Notes: generated from the letters alone by a model not told the origin. Shown: positions 30,171 to 44,752, counted from the stretch's first letter. The stretch is DNA of 60,000 nucleotides from Chrysomallon squamiferum (GCA_012295275.1 CM022667.1:11312538-11372537); one strand, 5' to 3'. Numbers and translations are program-made.

Positions 30171-31115
30171 AATATTCAACAATATTATTAATACTTATTT
30201 GTTTATTTCCGATTTTTCTTTTGATTCTATACTTTATTTTATTTATTTAACTTTTATTTATTAATTTATTCCTACTTTAGGATTACTAATCCGGCATAAA
30301 CAAAGATATAAAATAAAATAAAAAAACAAACACAGAAAACCAACAACAAGAGAAAAAAAAACGGACAGACAGACAAGCAACCATGCAGACAATAATAAAA
30401 TAGATTACTAAAAACATTCCTGATTATAAAACGAACTGCAGGACAAAATAGTAATATTAATTTTATTATTTACCCTTCAGATTTAAGAAAGGTAGTAATT
30501 TATTAATCTCCATGATATAAACCGTTTTATGAAAGAAAAGAAGAACATACTAACATGATGCAAAAATAACGGTTGTAATGCAATATTAAATTTAACGATT
30601 ATTTTCTGCTCTAAAAAATCCAGTTGGACGAGAGGTGAAGACAAGGAGACTAGGCAATATTAACAAGAATGAGATTAATTGAAAACGTGCTTGCATCGTC
30701 ATTACCTTGGATAAAGAATACTTTCAAAAAAAAAAAACCCTGTTTAATGAACATGATCAGTCCATATGGCCTGAGATAGATAAGTACATAGACAGACAGA
30801 TATATAAATAGTTAGACAGATAGATACAGATATAGATTGAAAGTGAGAGACAGATAGACAGAAAGAAAGACAGACATACAGATATGTGTATGGATAAGGG
30901 GAAAGAAAAGAAAACAATTGTGGGAGAGAAAGAAAGACAGAGACTGGTTAGCCAGAAAGACTGATAGACTGATAGATAGCTAGACTGATATATAGATAGA
31001 CAGATACTGAAAGAAATATATAAATAGCAAAACAGTTTTCTTGTTCACAACGAACACACACAAATAAAAACAACCTGGAATATCAAGGAAAACTAGGTAA
31101 ATCAATATGATGATA

Positions 31116-31157
<42 letters not shown>

Positions 31158-31379
31158 TCGTCATCAGTATCATCATAACAGAGAAGAATTGAATGTTTCC
31201 TGCATTCTCTATCAAAGACACATATGTTAACATTTAATATATAATTATAACAACAACAACAACAATAATAATAATAATAATAAGAATAATTATATTCATC
31301 ATCAGTATCATCATAACAGAGAAGAATAGAATGTTTCCTGCATTCTCTATTAAACAAACACTGATATTTTACAAACATC
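30171..31379. other. 3' flank of I-4
   Basis: A block at 30260-30560 (ggattactaatccggc, then attaatctccatgatataaac) is homologous, inverted, to 47800-48080 and 53010-53290. Then come GATA/GACA repeats (30780-31010). At 31128-31370 there are two direct copies of a block with gtttcctgcattctct, separated by AAC/AAT repeats; one copy sits at 16880-16950 after I-3. No separate gene is seen. Confidence 0.5.
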
Positions 31380-32948
31380 TTATAATCCCATTGGTTTTTC
31401 ACAAATGTATTTAAGTTCCATTGTACACGGGTAATCGTTCCACCATCCATACTTAGATTCCAGCAAAACACAGTCCTCAATTCCTTCCCAATTGTTTGGC
31501 TCATCAGGAGACCAAACAGAGAAAGTGAGATTATTTCCATTTTCCCAGACAAACACACCTTCGTTTTCCTCATCCGTCAAACCAAGAAAAATGTCGATAT
31601 ATCCTGAATAAAAAGACGATATCGGTTAGAAAATATATGTGTTTGTTTTTACAAATGGGTACAACAGAATATACAGGCGTCCATCCATCCTTCTTTTCAT
31701 CTATCCATAAATACATACATACAATCAATCAGTCAATCAATCAATCCTTCAAGACAAAAAAGAATATGAATATAATATGAAATAAAATAAAATAAAATAA
31801 AAATAAAATAGCAAATCATCAAAACTTTATGAAAAAAGCATCAACTATGATGTTTAATTAGACAGACTGACAGATACACACACAAACGCACACACACTCA
31901 CTCAAAACCTCATAAACATTGATATAGTATCAAAATATAAAAAATAAATAAATAAACGAAATAATAAATATGGATATACTATAAGCGGACATGCTCTCTC
32001 CGATTAAATATGAGCCACTCTGTCTACCTGTATCACTAATGTCATCACTAATGGATCTCAGATAATTGGTGACTGCTGAATTCTTCTCCTCTGTGTCCAA
32101 AACAATCAGTCGAGAACCATTGTTGTTGCAGTCCTCTCGAGCTTGCTTCCACTGTTTAGTTGCTGTGGACATTTTCAAACACAGACCAACATCTCGTAGT
32201 AGAAAGAAACCATCTTGAGTTGGACAGTCACCTACAACAAGAGTTAACGTGTTATAAAAATGATCTTCAAGAACTGGTTTCTTTGTGTCAGTAATGTTTT
32301 CATTTTGAGTAAAATATGTGACTGACAATAATATATATATATATATAGAAAGATATAATGAAATTAAGAAAATAAATACTATTCATATTCATTTACCTAT
32401 AATAACTGAATAATAGCGAGTGCCTGTTGCAGTCAAAGATTTTGCTGTGTCGATCCAGTACTCTGAATAAAGCTTGCAGTTTCGGCGCTCACTACTGAAC
32501 GAAACTGACAGACATTTTTCGTTATTCACACACTGCATAATACACTGAGATAGCACTGTGACGTCACCTACAGACACTATGACGTTTTCCGTCATTGTGA
32601 CGTCGTCAAATACTGAATTCTGATTCCAACGAAACTGTTTAGGGTTGCGGCTAAAAACAAGGTTACAAAAATCAGTTAATAAAAGACATAAACATAAAAT
32701 ATCTAGAGTACATAAATGACAGACAGGTTAAATAGAGACATAAATATAAAGATAGGTAGACAGATAGACAGATGGACAGATGGAGATTTTGATAGAAAGA
32801 TAAACAGACAGATAAATAGAGAGTCTGATACACAGATAGAGGGAGTGAATAAAGCAAAAGGAAAACGTTATACGTATATATTAGTATGATACCTTATTGC
32901 TGCAGAGATAAAGCAAAAAACGAAAAACAGAATAGAATAATAATCCAT
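31380..32948 (-). CDS. Type I PAN/apple-CTLD secreted lectin I-4
   Basis: Model: 32893-32948 (signal peptide, MDYYSILFFVFCF), 32397-32650 (PAN), 32028-32231 (CTLD N-half) and 31380-31603 (CTLD C-half, TAA at 31380). It encodes 245 residues, phases 2, 1, 1. It is the most compact gene here and the most divergent in the PAN part (RNPKQFRWNQNSVFDD, then SERRNCKLYSEYW). Exon 3 carries 12 extra nt that repeat its end (SISDD then ISDTG). The CTLD keeps DCPTQ, AREDC, NLT, DEPNNW, WND and YICEK. A TATA box is at 33006-33011. Intron 3 is only about 424 nt and has no CT tract or SINE. Confidence 0.9.
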
Positions 32949-33005
32949 CGTCACAGAGATCGTTACTCGTAAATTCCACTGGTTTATAACAGATCCAGCG
33001 TTACC

Positions 33006-33011
33006 TTTATA
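33006..33011 (-). promoter_or_regulatory. TATA box of I-4
   Basis: TATAAA on the minus strand in gtttataaaggtaacgc, 58-63 nt before the ATG, with a diverged version of the type I promoter block around it. Confidence 0.65.
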
Positions 33012-33019
33012 AACTCTTT

Positions 33020-35109
<2,090 letters not shown>

Positions 35110-35617
35110 TTTGTTGATGGATTGATTGATTGATTGATTTGATTTGATTTGATTTGATTTGATTTGATTTTATCTTATTTTATTTATTTTATTTTATTTT
35201 ATTTATTACTTTACTTATTCATTAGTCTTTGAAAAGATGTCAATTTACTGTTCCTCTCGAAAAACATAATTTTTTTATTTTTTTATTATTATTTTTTTTG
35301 TTTTTATTATTTATTTATTTTTATTTATTTTTTTTGTATCAGAAGAAAAACATTTTTTGAAAATGTGTGCAATTATTCACCAGAATAAACTTAAATCAAA
35401 CTAATGCTAAAAATCTTAGTCAAAATGATTCAAACCCATCACGAGTTACCTCCCTTGACTTCCTAACATACACCTCCTGGAACAAAAACAGTATGAGTAT
35501 TTTTTTTTTCTTTTAACATCTGATGTTCAAGACAAAATTGTTAAATCCATTTGCTATTCATGTATCGCTTCATTCTGTTGTTTTCACGGTAAGTCTCTTA
35601 GTACAGGTTCGTCGCTC
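35110..35617. other. Spacer with GATT/ATTT repeats and old type I upstream sequence
   Basis: GATT then TTTTA-like repeats to about 35340, then a block colinear with 15780-15960 and 20170-20420 (gaaaatgtgtgcaattatt, then tcaaacccatcacgagttac). No gene is seen. Confidence 0.45.
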
Positions 35618-35734
35618 CTAGTTCCCTGCACAATCCACAACTGTCCACTTGCTTAGTGAGAACGTAGCTCGCTGTCTTAGTTCATTTCTGATCAACGAGT
35701 CATCGTCGTTTAACGAGTCCCGATACTTCTCCAT
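35618..35734 (-). CDS. Copy of the conserved upstream ORF
   Basis: A 38-codon frame, MEKYRDSLNDDDSLIRNEL then RQRATFSLSKWTVVDCAGN and TAG. Similarity to the ORF at 15858-16154 is clear over the first 28 or so codons (NDVDSL, RNELRQR, TFSLSK) and is lost afterwards. It lies 2.7 kb upstream of I-4 on the same strand. It may be a truncated relic rather than an expressed gene; function unknown. Confidence 0.35.
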   Translation of the reverse strand: MEKYRDSLNDDDSLIRNELRQRATFSLSKWTVVDCAGN

Positions 35735-35900
35735 AATATCATCAGAAAAATCGCATTAGAAAGGCAGAAATCGATCCTTATAGAAATTATACCTGATCGG
35801 GAATTTTTTTGTTCTTGTTTTTGTTCCTCTGTTTCCGAAGAAGTAGGGAATGTTTCTGTTAAAAGCTTGTTTTCTAAGGTTCCGAATCAAAATTATGCAC

Positions 35901-35938
<38 letters not shown>

Positions 35939-36084
35939 AAAATATCATGAAATTATAGTATCAAGTTACCCTTCATCTTTTCTAACTCGAAAGACCACTA
36001 AAATGCTTTTATTTTATTTTTTTATTTAAAAAATATGAATATGTATGGAAGGATGCTGAATTACTCAGTGAACATAATGATGGA

Positions 36085-36190
36085 CTGAATGTAGTAATCT
36101 CGCACGGTTTGGCGTTCGCGAGATCTCGTGATTTAACAAAAACATTCCCTGCATGCACTGTGCAATCCTGGAAATGGACGACGCCATCAT
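36085..36190 (+). repeat. tRNA-derived SINE relic
   Basis: Homologous to 21185-21300 (cacggtttggcgttcgcgag, then catgcactgtgcaatcctgg, then aaatggacgacgcc). The A and B box areas are degenerate. A poly-A run of about 30 nt lies upstream at 35908-35936. Confidence 0.55.
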
Positions 36191-36283
36191 TTTACTAAAG
36201 TTTACACCGAAAGAAAGAAAGAAAAAAGATCTTTGGAAACGTAACCATAAACGAAATAAAAATATAAGGAACACAGGCAATAT

Positions 36284-36286
<3 letters not shown>

Positions 36287-36359
<73 letters not shown>

Positions 36360-36430
36360 TAATAAAAACAACAATAATAATAATAACAATAATAATAATA
36401 ATAAAAATAATAATCATAGTAATAATAATA
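36287..36430. repeat. (AAT)n tract downstream of II-2
   Basis: About 145 nt of AAT with AAC and AAA interruptions, in the same place relative to II-2 as 21433-21565 relative to II-1. Confidence 0.9.
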
Positions 36431-36656
36431 AAAACAGACATATCTTTACATTTTTATTCTGATCAGTGAATCAAAACGTTTCTGAATAACAACGTAATAA
36501 TTGTTCAAATATAACTATCGTCTATCCTTCAATCTTGTTGTTGTAATCATTTCTGTTTGCTGCTTTCTGCCAATAAAACAGTAAGTGAAAAGGACAAAGT
36601 CAGTGATCTCGTGATTTCGAGATTTTTTTTCCTCTTGTTTTATTTTATTGCTTTAG

Positions 36657-38029
36657 CTATCCTTTGAATTTCTCGCAGACAAAAGCATAGTCGTCTGTAC
36701 AAGGCATATCAATCCACTGGCCGGAGTCACGTAGCAGAATGGTGCAGTCTCCGTTTCCATAACCTGAAGCGGTGAACTCAGGAAACATCCATGACGTAAA
36801 CGTAGCATCATTTCCATCTTCCCAGATGAACCGACTTTCGTTTTGTATATCAGTCAGTCCAATGTAATACATAGGGTTGTACTCTGTGAATTGAAGAAGA
36901 AAATGTAAAGCAAACTTATGTACGGTATAAAAATGTGCGTGCGTCCGTGAGTTATAGTAAAGTGCTTCTTATATATCTATATCTATATGTATATATATAT
37001 ATATATATATATCTATTACAGGGAAATTAGGAGGAAATGCAGTGTTATGCCTGATTCTTTCGGAAAATGTGTGCAATTACTGAAAATTCCAGATATTATG
37101 AATGTTTCCTGAAATTTGACTGTCTAAGTTAAACAATAATTGCCAACTCCACACCAAGAATTAATATATGTGCTACAACAACAACTAAAACAGTTGCCAA
37201 AATAACAATATCTAATACCACAACTATGGAAAATAACTAATACCACTACTACAACAGCTACTAATACCGCTGCATACTACAACAACAGCAAATACCACAA
37301 CTAGAATAACTAATACAACTATCACCAGCAGAACAACGACAACAACAGAGCTACTATTACTAACATTACTACGACTGCAAATGAAGTAATAGTAATTGTA
37401 ACTTAAAAAAACAACAACGAAAAAAACACAAAAAGAAAGAGAACAAAAGCTCGAAGACAATAACTATAAGTAATAACAAAAATAACAACAACAACAATAA
37501 TTATAATAACATTGATACATGATATTATATTATGAGTAATTTTAATTCACATCCAATAACTATTACTGTTATTATTAATATAGAAACTACTACACATACT
37601 ACTCTGTTACTATTTCTATCATTAATACTGAGATTGTGAAAGTGAAACTGCAACTAATTCCGTTATTGCAATAACAAGAACAGATACCTCTACCACAACA
37701 AATGATATCACCACCAAAACCACTATTCCAGTTAACACCATTACTATCTAACAACTAAAATCACCATCATTACAACGACAACAATTACGTTACTGGTGTT
37801 ATTACTAACTTCACCTCTACTTCAATAACCACTGCTATTAGTATTAATATAAAAAACTACCACAGATACTACTATGTTACTATTGTTGTTACTATTATTA
37901 CCACCACATCAACTACAAGTACACTATATTACACTGCGTCTACAAATATATTAACAGACACAGCAAAGACAACAGTAACAATAACAGAAGAACAAATACA
38001 ACAACAAGCAAAACAACAACAACAACAAC

Positions 38030-38094
<65 letters not shown>

Positions 38095-40167
38095 GGTCTT
38101 ACAGACATTATTTAGCGATGCATGATAAAAACATTTATTCAGAAAAATTTAAAACACTTAACCGTAACAATTCTTCTTCATGTGTTCCCAGAGTGCTAAA
38201 TTCTTTTCTTCTGTGTCTAAAACAATCAACCTTGAACCAAAAGATCTGCAAAAATCACGTGCTTCGTGCCATGTTTTCGTGTCGTCAAAGATTCGGACGC
38301 AAATTTTCCCATCTTTCAAATAAACAAATCCAGATTCAGTTGGGCAGGAACCTAGAAAACAATTGATACGAGATCCATTCACAAAAATTTACAATAAAAT
38401 GTGTTATCTTGATTTTTTAATAATGATTCTTTGATTTTATTTGACTATTACAAATCTGCAATAATAATAATAATAATAATAATAATACACTAAAAGCCAT
38501 AGTAAAGGCTACACCATGTCAAACCGGCAACTCAGTTTCCCTGCTTTTTGACAGTGCAGCTGGGAGTGTAAAGAGTCGGAGCACGGGCAGCACGTGCACA
38601 AGACAAGATATGGTTTGACGTGACCTTCCATCCAGCTGTTGTGGAGGTGAGTGTAAGCTGTGCCAGTTGAATCGACCTGGAGTCCAATATCCCAACATAT
38701 CCACTAAAATTAAAGGCGTGTCTCAAAGAGCAAATATATAGACAATATTAACAGCATAGGAGTTCTCATGATTATCCAGAGAATGTTGAAAATGTTTTGC
38801 AAAGAGGCACAACGTACCCATGCAAGGGCAATTGGTGCAAGAGATGATGTTGAGAATAACAGGACGTAGTATTATCTACTCAAGTAGTTATCAAACACCA
38901 TATATATAATTTCAGGATAGAGTATAGAGTAAGTAGAATCGATGTTGACAAACCTGCCTGCCTTAGATCGACTTTACACGCCAAAATGCACACTTTTCAT
39001 CAGAGGACTTTTGTACTTTAGGGAAATCACATTAATAAGAAATATATGCTAACAGTAATCAGTAGATGGCAACACTCTTCAGTTATATTAACTCAGATTG
39101 CCTGGAGAAGGGGTTCCAAAGTAGCCTCCTCCCCTTTTCATTGTAATCTATGTTTGAGACAGCATCTCCATAATAGAAATAGAAAACTGAACTAAATAAC
39201 TGAGTGCTGCGATTTCTATGGCTGTCTGTATAAAAAAAAAATAATAATAATAATAATAATAATAACAACAACAACAGCAATAATAATAATAATAATAATA
39301 ATAGCAGTAGCAATAACAATAAATGAATGAGAAACAGAATGTTATATAGTAAAAGAAAGAAAATAAAACGTGAAATGAAAATGACGTAAACTAAAAATGG
39401 AAAAAGAAGACAACGGAGAATGAAAAGAAAACTAGGAATAGCAAGAACCAAAACGATGCTTTTGATTATTATTAATAAAAAAAACAAAACAAAAAACAGA
39501 AAAAAGAATTGGTGAACATTTAATAACGTAAAATAATATGTATTTAGAATATTTTACTAATAACATTTCTAAAGCATAAAACCTTCATGAACATAGAAGT
39601 ACTGCCATCCTGGTGACGTTGAATCGTCTGGGAACTTCGTCATCCTCCTGTAATGTAGACGACACGTCCCATCGTTGTTGTAAGAAAACGACTGACAATC
39701 GAAATAATTTCCACACCTTCTTCCACACTCTATGACAGAACTGATCTTAGAAAGAGAAGATAAGATGCAACATCTAATATCTATGTTGTCTGCCGAATGA
39801 TTCCTTTTCCAAAACAAAACCTCAGTGTTGGACCTGAAAATAAAGAGTATTGTCCAATTTTGCGACGATTTCTTTTTTTTTTTCTTTTTTTAATAAAACT
39901 AAATTTAATGTAAATAAAAATTGTTTCTAATACCTCTGAATAGATATCAAAAATCTGACACCACTTTCGTTTCAGCCTGATAATATGTATATTAAAATAT
40001 ATAACAATGTAAAATGCAAATATGAATAAGAAGACAGACAGACGGATGTTAATGTTTTATAAAACAAACCTGTACGTGGTTTGAGGTTTCTTTAAAACCT
40101 GGGTGTTTGAGAGACACAAAAGAGCCGATGAGATCCACAAACAGACAACGACTGTGAATTTCTGCAT
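36657..40167 (-). CDS. Type II PAN/apple-CTLD secreted lectin II-2
   Basis: Model: 40070-40167 (signal peptide, MQKFTVVVCLWISSALLCL), 39583-39833 (PAN), 38163-38351 (CTLD N-half) and 36657-36883 (CTLD C-half, TAG at 36657). It encodes 254 residues, phases 2, 1, 1. The PAN domain is intact in its core (VIECGRRC, DCQSFSYNNDGTCRLHY), but the first Cys of type II (CNT) is Ser here and a new CC pair appears after DIR. The CTLD has GSCP, WHEARDFC, SRLIVLD, WIDMPC in place of WND, and FVCEK at the end. There is no EPN, and the NNVT sequon of II-1 is NDAT. Calcium-dependent sugar binding is therefore doubtful. The fragment at 38519-38703 lies in intron 2. Confidence 0.87.
37140..38030 (+). repeat. 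Long ACN-rich degenerate tract in intron 3 of II-2
   Basis: Nearly 900 nt rich in ACA, ACT, ACC and CAA on the plus strand, with short Thr-rich open stretches broken by stops. A shorter counterpart is in II-1. Most simply a decayed compound microsatellite. Confidence 0.6.
38033..38093. repeat. (AAT)n-(ATT)n palindrome
   Basis: About ten AAT units followed directly by about ten ATT units, a self-complementary sequence able to form a hairpin of up to about 28 bp, 70 nt downstream of the CTLD N-half exon donor. Confidence 0.85.
38519..38703 (-). other. Conserved inter-exon fragment of type II genes, copy 3
   Basis: It is preceded by the acceptor tttaattttag. In the phase left by the PAN exon it is open for about 61 codons (DMLGYWTPGRFNWHSLHSP, continuing to a stop at 38519). 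The alternative frame ends GKLSCRFDMV and a stop, matching copy 1 at 8893-9160. It lies 168 nt before the CTLD N-half exon. It may be an alternative terminal exon, the eroded remains of a domain, or conserved intron. Confidence 0.45.
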
Positions 40168-40174
40168 GTCTAAT

Positions 40175-40180
40175 CACGTG
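40175..40180 (-). promoter_or_regulatory. CACGTG E-box just before the II-2 start codon
   Basis: Same position and context as in II-1 (gtcacgtgattagac, then ATG). Its role is inferred only from conservation. Confidence 0.35.
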
Positions 40181-41428
40181 ACACCTGAACCGCTCGGCGA
40201 ATTTGAAAAACTGAACACTTTTCATATCGTCGTAGATTAATAAAGCTGAAATGCTGATAATTGACAGTTCAAACGAAGACATTAAACGGGACATTAAAAA
40301 AGCGTGATAAATTGTCTGTTCGTGCGTGAACACCAAATCATTTACTTCGTTGTTGAATTTTCTTTTGAAGTTTCTAACTTTTTCTAATTGTTTTTTTTAC
40401 TTCATTAACTTGATTTTGTATGAATTGCATACAATTTTACGAAATAAAAAAATTATCATTAAAACTAACAGAATCAATAAGACAGATAGTCAAACTGGAT
40501 TCAATACGTACGGTGTGCACAGAAACCTTTCAAGAATATATTCAGCATTCAATTCATGTAATGATTAATTAACAATACTTACATTTTGACTTCAAAAATC
40601 TATACTGACTATGATGTTAGTAACAATCATAACAATAATTGTAGTAATTTAAATAGCAGTAGTAATTGTACTAATGATAACGATGATCATGATGATGGTG
40701 ATAACAACAAAAACAGGAACAATACCATAACAACAACAACGACGACAACTGTAATAATAATAATAATAAATAAATCAATAAATCAATAAATGAAAAGTAA
40801 TAATAATTATTAAAAAAAAAACACTGTAAAATAACAATAATACATTTTAAACTTTTTATTATCTAAAATACGTTTTCTCAAGTGACAATTTGACGAGATG
40901 TAAAAATCATAATTCCGTCATTTTCAAGAAGAAGAAAACAACTGTACACACTATTCGACATTGTTTTTCGTTCTTATGGGGGGGGGTCCGGTGGTGCGGA
41001 AGTGAAAGATTCACTCGTTTTCAGAACTGTCATCGTATTTACTGTTTGTTTCAAAGCTTTCCTTGTTTTCACCTGGCACCTGGTTCAACTGGTCACCTTG
41101 AAAATAAACGATACACCAGATATAAAATAACAATAAAATTCAATAATAATCAATAATAATTCTTGAAGATTCCATTTTTGACATTGAGAATTCTTTTTTT
41201 CCACGCAAAGCTTTCTGGTGGTTCAGTGTAAATAAATTTAATTTCACACACACACACAGAGACACACACATATAATTATAAAGAAAAATTGTGAAGATAA
41301 ACTTTATGTAAAAAGGTATATAGTATAGATGGTTGCGTTTCAGACAGATATTTTTTCTAAACAATTAAGTAATTAATATATCAAGAGAGAAAGTATGAAT
41401 GACATTATTAAAAAATGAAAGAAAAAAC
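40181..41428. other. Upstream region of II-2, also downstream of II-3
   Basis: It contains the proximal type II block to about 40300, the ttaattaatcattacatgaa-like block at 40500-40570, AAT/AAC repeats to 40770, and a block at 40870-41120 homologous to 5110-5330 (gtcattttcaagaagaag, then actgtacacactattcgac). No CTLD exon for II-3 is found here. No gene is seen. Confidence 0.55.
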
Positions 41429-42105
41429 CTGCATCAACATAGAAATGTCGCCATCCTGGTGACATTGAATCGTCTGACAACATCGCCATCGTCCTAGAAT
41501 GTAGACGACATGTCCCATCGTTGTTGTAAGAAAACGACTGACAGTTACAATCATTTCTACATCTTCTGGAGCACTCTACGACAGAACTGATCTTAGACAG
41601 AGAAGATAAGATGTAACTTCTAATAGCTACGTCGTCTGCCGAATGATTCCTTTTCCAAAGCGAAACTTCAGTGTTGCACCTGAAAAGAAACCGGACGTAC
41701 GTCATATTCTGAACAGAATTTAGACGAAAAAAAAGATTAAAAAAAAGAAAAAAGAAAAATAAGGATCTGAGTTGATCAAAAATATATATGATCATAATTA
41801 TTATTATTTTTTTTTCTTATACCAAAAAGTTATTGTGTTTTCCAACTTAGTTTGGAATGGCACATTTTTAAAATTCCTGCGGCTTTAGCCTGAAATAACG
41901 TAACTTGTTTTCGATTTCTCTCTTGCCTTTAAATTCCTTAATTAGTAGTGTCAGGAGAATATGTTGGCTATTCGTGTTGGATGGATGCATATATTATCGT
42001 AATAAAGAACCCCATTTCTTGTTAGCTATGGATAAGCGTTTCTTTTTTCTTTCCCTTCTTTTTGGTCTTTTTTCTTTCTTTCTTTCCTTCTTTCTTTCGT
42101 TTTTG

Positions 42106-42150
<45 letters not shown>

Positions 42151-42747
42151 TTATATTTTTGGGGGGGTTTGTTGTTGTTTTTTGGTCTAAAGCTATTTTC
42201 AAATGTAACTGTTGGCATTGAACCTTAGCTGTGACTAATTGAAAAATACGACAGTGATGACGGCACTTGACAATGTGATAAATGGTCAATTTCTCATTCA
42301 CAATACAAACTATCTTTTTTTACAAACGTCAATACAAAACGTGACAGTAAGTGGTCTGTTCGTTTCTGACTCGTTTTCCAGGCTTTGACACTTTTAGCAA
42401 CCTTTTCAGTTCGCGATGGACAATCGTATGAATAACAGCGAATTAACTCCGAAACTGTAAAGACAGGATTTGCTACAACATCTGTTTGTAATACATCTGA
42501 ATAGAGTATCAGTTATAAAAAAGAACTTCCATTACAATCAAATAAAACGTATATTAAAATATAACAGTATAAATTACAAATATGAATTAGTAAATACATA
42601 GACATACAGACAGACAGACACACAGACAGACATCGATTTTTAAACAAACCTGTTTATCACTTGACTTTCCATTTCACACATGGTAGCAGTCAAACACAAA
42701 AGAACTGATAAAGACCACAAAGAAAAAGTTGTCGAGTACCTTTCCAT
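41429..42747 (-). CDS. Type II PAN lectin-like gene II-3, signal and PAN exons only
   Basis: Signal exon 42650-42747 (98 nt, MERYSTTFSLWSLSVLLCL, a diverged version of MQKFT) and PAN exon 41429-41679 (251 nt, CNTEVSLWKRNHSADD, VVECSRRCRNDCNC, QSFSYNNDGTCRLHS, SPGWRHFYVDAG). Both are open with good GT-AG borders, and the PAN exon ends in phase 1. No CTLD exon lies between here and the first exon of II-2 at 40167. Either this is a truncated gene making a PAN-only product by read-through (the frame stays open to a stop at 41373), or its PAN exon splices over II-2 to the in-phase CTLD exon at 38351. Intron 1 contains a TA tract at 42105-42147. Confidence 0.7.
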
Positions 42748-43829
42748 TGCTAATAACGTGAGATCTGAACAGCCCGATGAATTTCACTTTTGTTGTATCA
42801 TATAATGATGAAGCTGTATCATAAATCGATAAACTGATGAATAACAGGTTAAATAAAACTAACGAGAGAATAATGAAAAAAAAAAAATATATATATATAT
42901 ACAGCAATTGTTCGTGTTCTTGTTAAACCTTCTTTATCGTTTTTCTTTCTCTAATTATTTTTTCACTTCATTAAACTTTTTTTCTAACAAATGAATGTTG
43001 AGTGTTTCACTATCTGTTATTAATATTATTATTTATTACTGGTATTATTCGTTTAAACTAAGAGAAAAAATCAAAAAGGAAATCAAACACTGGAATATGC
43101 ACGGCAGATAATGCGTAGACATCGATTATTAATTTGCTGTTGATAATGTTCGCAATTAAGCTCTCTCAACTGAATTAAAATGCATTTGCTATATAGAATC
43201 TGTGTAGAATGCTTACATTAATATGTTTTTGTTTTTCAGTACAGTTACAGTTTGTCGTATAATAGGAAGACATAAATTATTCACTGGCTGTAGGTATTCT
43301 TTGCGATTAAGCTCTCTCCACTGAAATAAAACGTGTTTGGTAAACAGAATCTGTGTCTAAACAACAAAATGACACCTGGGTGTAGAATTTTTATATTATT
43401 ATGATTCTGTTTTAGAACTGTTATTGCTTGTTTGACGTAAAGCGGAAAAAAAAAAATGAAACGTTTGAAAGTGTAAGGCAGATAATATGAAGACATAAAT
43501 TATTAATTGTCTGTTCGCATTGTTTGATACTAACATTTCTCAACTGGAATAAAATATTTTTATTAATTAGAGTCACTGTCTGAACATAAAAAGATCTCGA
43601 GACTTAGTAACCATCATTCTCTTTCATGTATTTACTACCGTCAAAATTCATAAAACATATCTGACTTCGTTAATTTGGTAGGAAACACATTTCCTTAAGT
43701 ATAAGCTTATTCAGTTTGGTAATTATTTTTCGTTATATATAAAAATCTGTGAGTATATATATATATGTATGTATGTACGTATGTATGTACGTATGTATGT
43801 ATAGATAAGTATACATTGTTTTTATTCAG
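42748..43829. other. Upstream region of II-3 and orientation switch
   Basis: It holds three module copies (43090-43205, 43250-43365, 43480-43570), all in the II-3 direction, followed by a short TATG array at 43765-43800. To the right all intact genes are on the plus strand. The frames at 42674-42907 and 43707-43991 are shadows of the II-3 first exon and of a relic exon. Confidence 0.5.
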
Positions 43830-44028
43830 ATACATTGAGTACTCTTGCTTTGACGAATCCGAGAAATGAGGATGAAGACTGATATAATCGTTTGCAAACT
43901 GCCAGCGTTTAGAGCCAAACGATGCCCATGGGAATGAAAACTGTGTCATCCAAGGAAAGACTCTAGAACGATTACAAAAGCACGAAATCATTTAAATATA
44001 TTTGTGAAAAGTCATTCAGATTATAAGT
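43830..44028 (+). pseudogene. Relic of a type I CTLD C-half exon
   Basis: After the acceptor ttattcag the sequence matches the exon start (TLSTLALTNPRNEDED) and reaches TGA within 18 codons. Later parts are recognisable (gagccaaacgatgcccatgg for EPN, then aatatatttgtgaaaagtc for YICEK), but a large internal part including WENGNN is missing. Confidence 0.75.
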
Positions 44029-44171
44029 CATTTCAAGATACCACAGAGTACGTGATATAGACTACGTGCAACATTAATGTATTTTCTCTTTGATAATAAA
44101 TGTAAGTTTTAAACGTTTTACTCGTCAAACCCTTGATATTAGTTCTATACTTTTAAAAAGTATATATATAT

Positions 44172-44202
<31 letters not shown>

Positions 44203-44382
44203 TAGATATAGATATATACACACACATTTAATAAAGTTTCCCTTTTGTTTTATTCATTCCGTCCATGTGTCAGTCTATCCCTAAATCTCTTTCTATACGT
44301 TTATCATTCTATCTATCAAACTTTCGGTCTGTCTATCTTTCTGTTCATCTCTCAATATATATATAGATGTTTATTTTTGCAG

Positions 44383-44460
44383 CAAATCTAAACAGTTTCG
44401 TGGGAATGAGAGAATTCGGTATTTGACGACGTCACAATTAAGGAAAAATCATTGTGTCAC
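44383..44460 (+). pseudogene. Relic of the 5' part of a type I PAN exon
   Basis: The acceptor tttttgcag is followed by aaatctaaacagtttcgtgg, then tttgacgacgtcacaatta. Homology ends after about 75 nt, before the cysteine region. Confidence 0.65.
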
Positions 44461-44585
44461 ATAATTAATGCCAGTGCTCAATGTTATGCCAATTTATCCA
44501 TTTATTACTGAAGATAAGAATACATTAATCATACAAAGAACACAGTTTTAAAGATATTTCTGTAACAAGTTAATTCTTATTGTAG

Positions 44586-44752
44586 GTGACTGTCCAATTC
44601 AAGATGGTTTCTTTCTATTACGAGATGTTAGTCTGTGTTTCAAAATGTCCACAACAGTTCAACAGTGCAAGAAAGCCCGAGATGGCTACACTAAGTTTGG
44701 TTCTCGGCTGATTGTTGTGGATACACATCAGAAGTATTTAAAAATTGTTAAT
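44586..44752 (+). pseudogene. Relic of a type I CTLD N-half exon
   Basis: The acceptor attgtag is intact and the frame reads DCPIQDGFFLLRDVSLCFKM and later SRLIVVDTHQK, then loses homology and the donor. A similar relic with the same 3' break lies at 48929-49085; both are followed by the type I upstream spacer, so this relic was duplicated with I-5 and I-6. Confidence 0.8.

Noticed and set aside
30980-31573. 197-codon open frame on the minus strand
   Set aside because: It is an out-of-frame reading of I-4 exon 4 extended through its duplicated 3' flank and AAT repeats.
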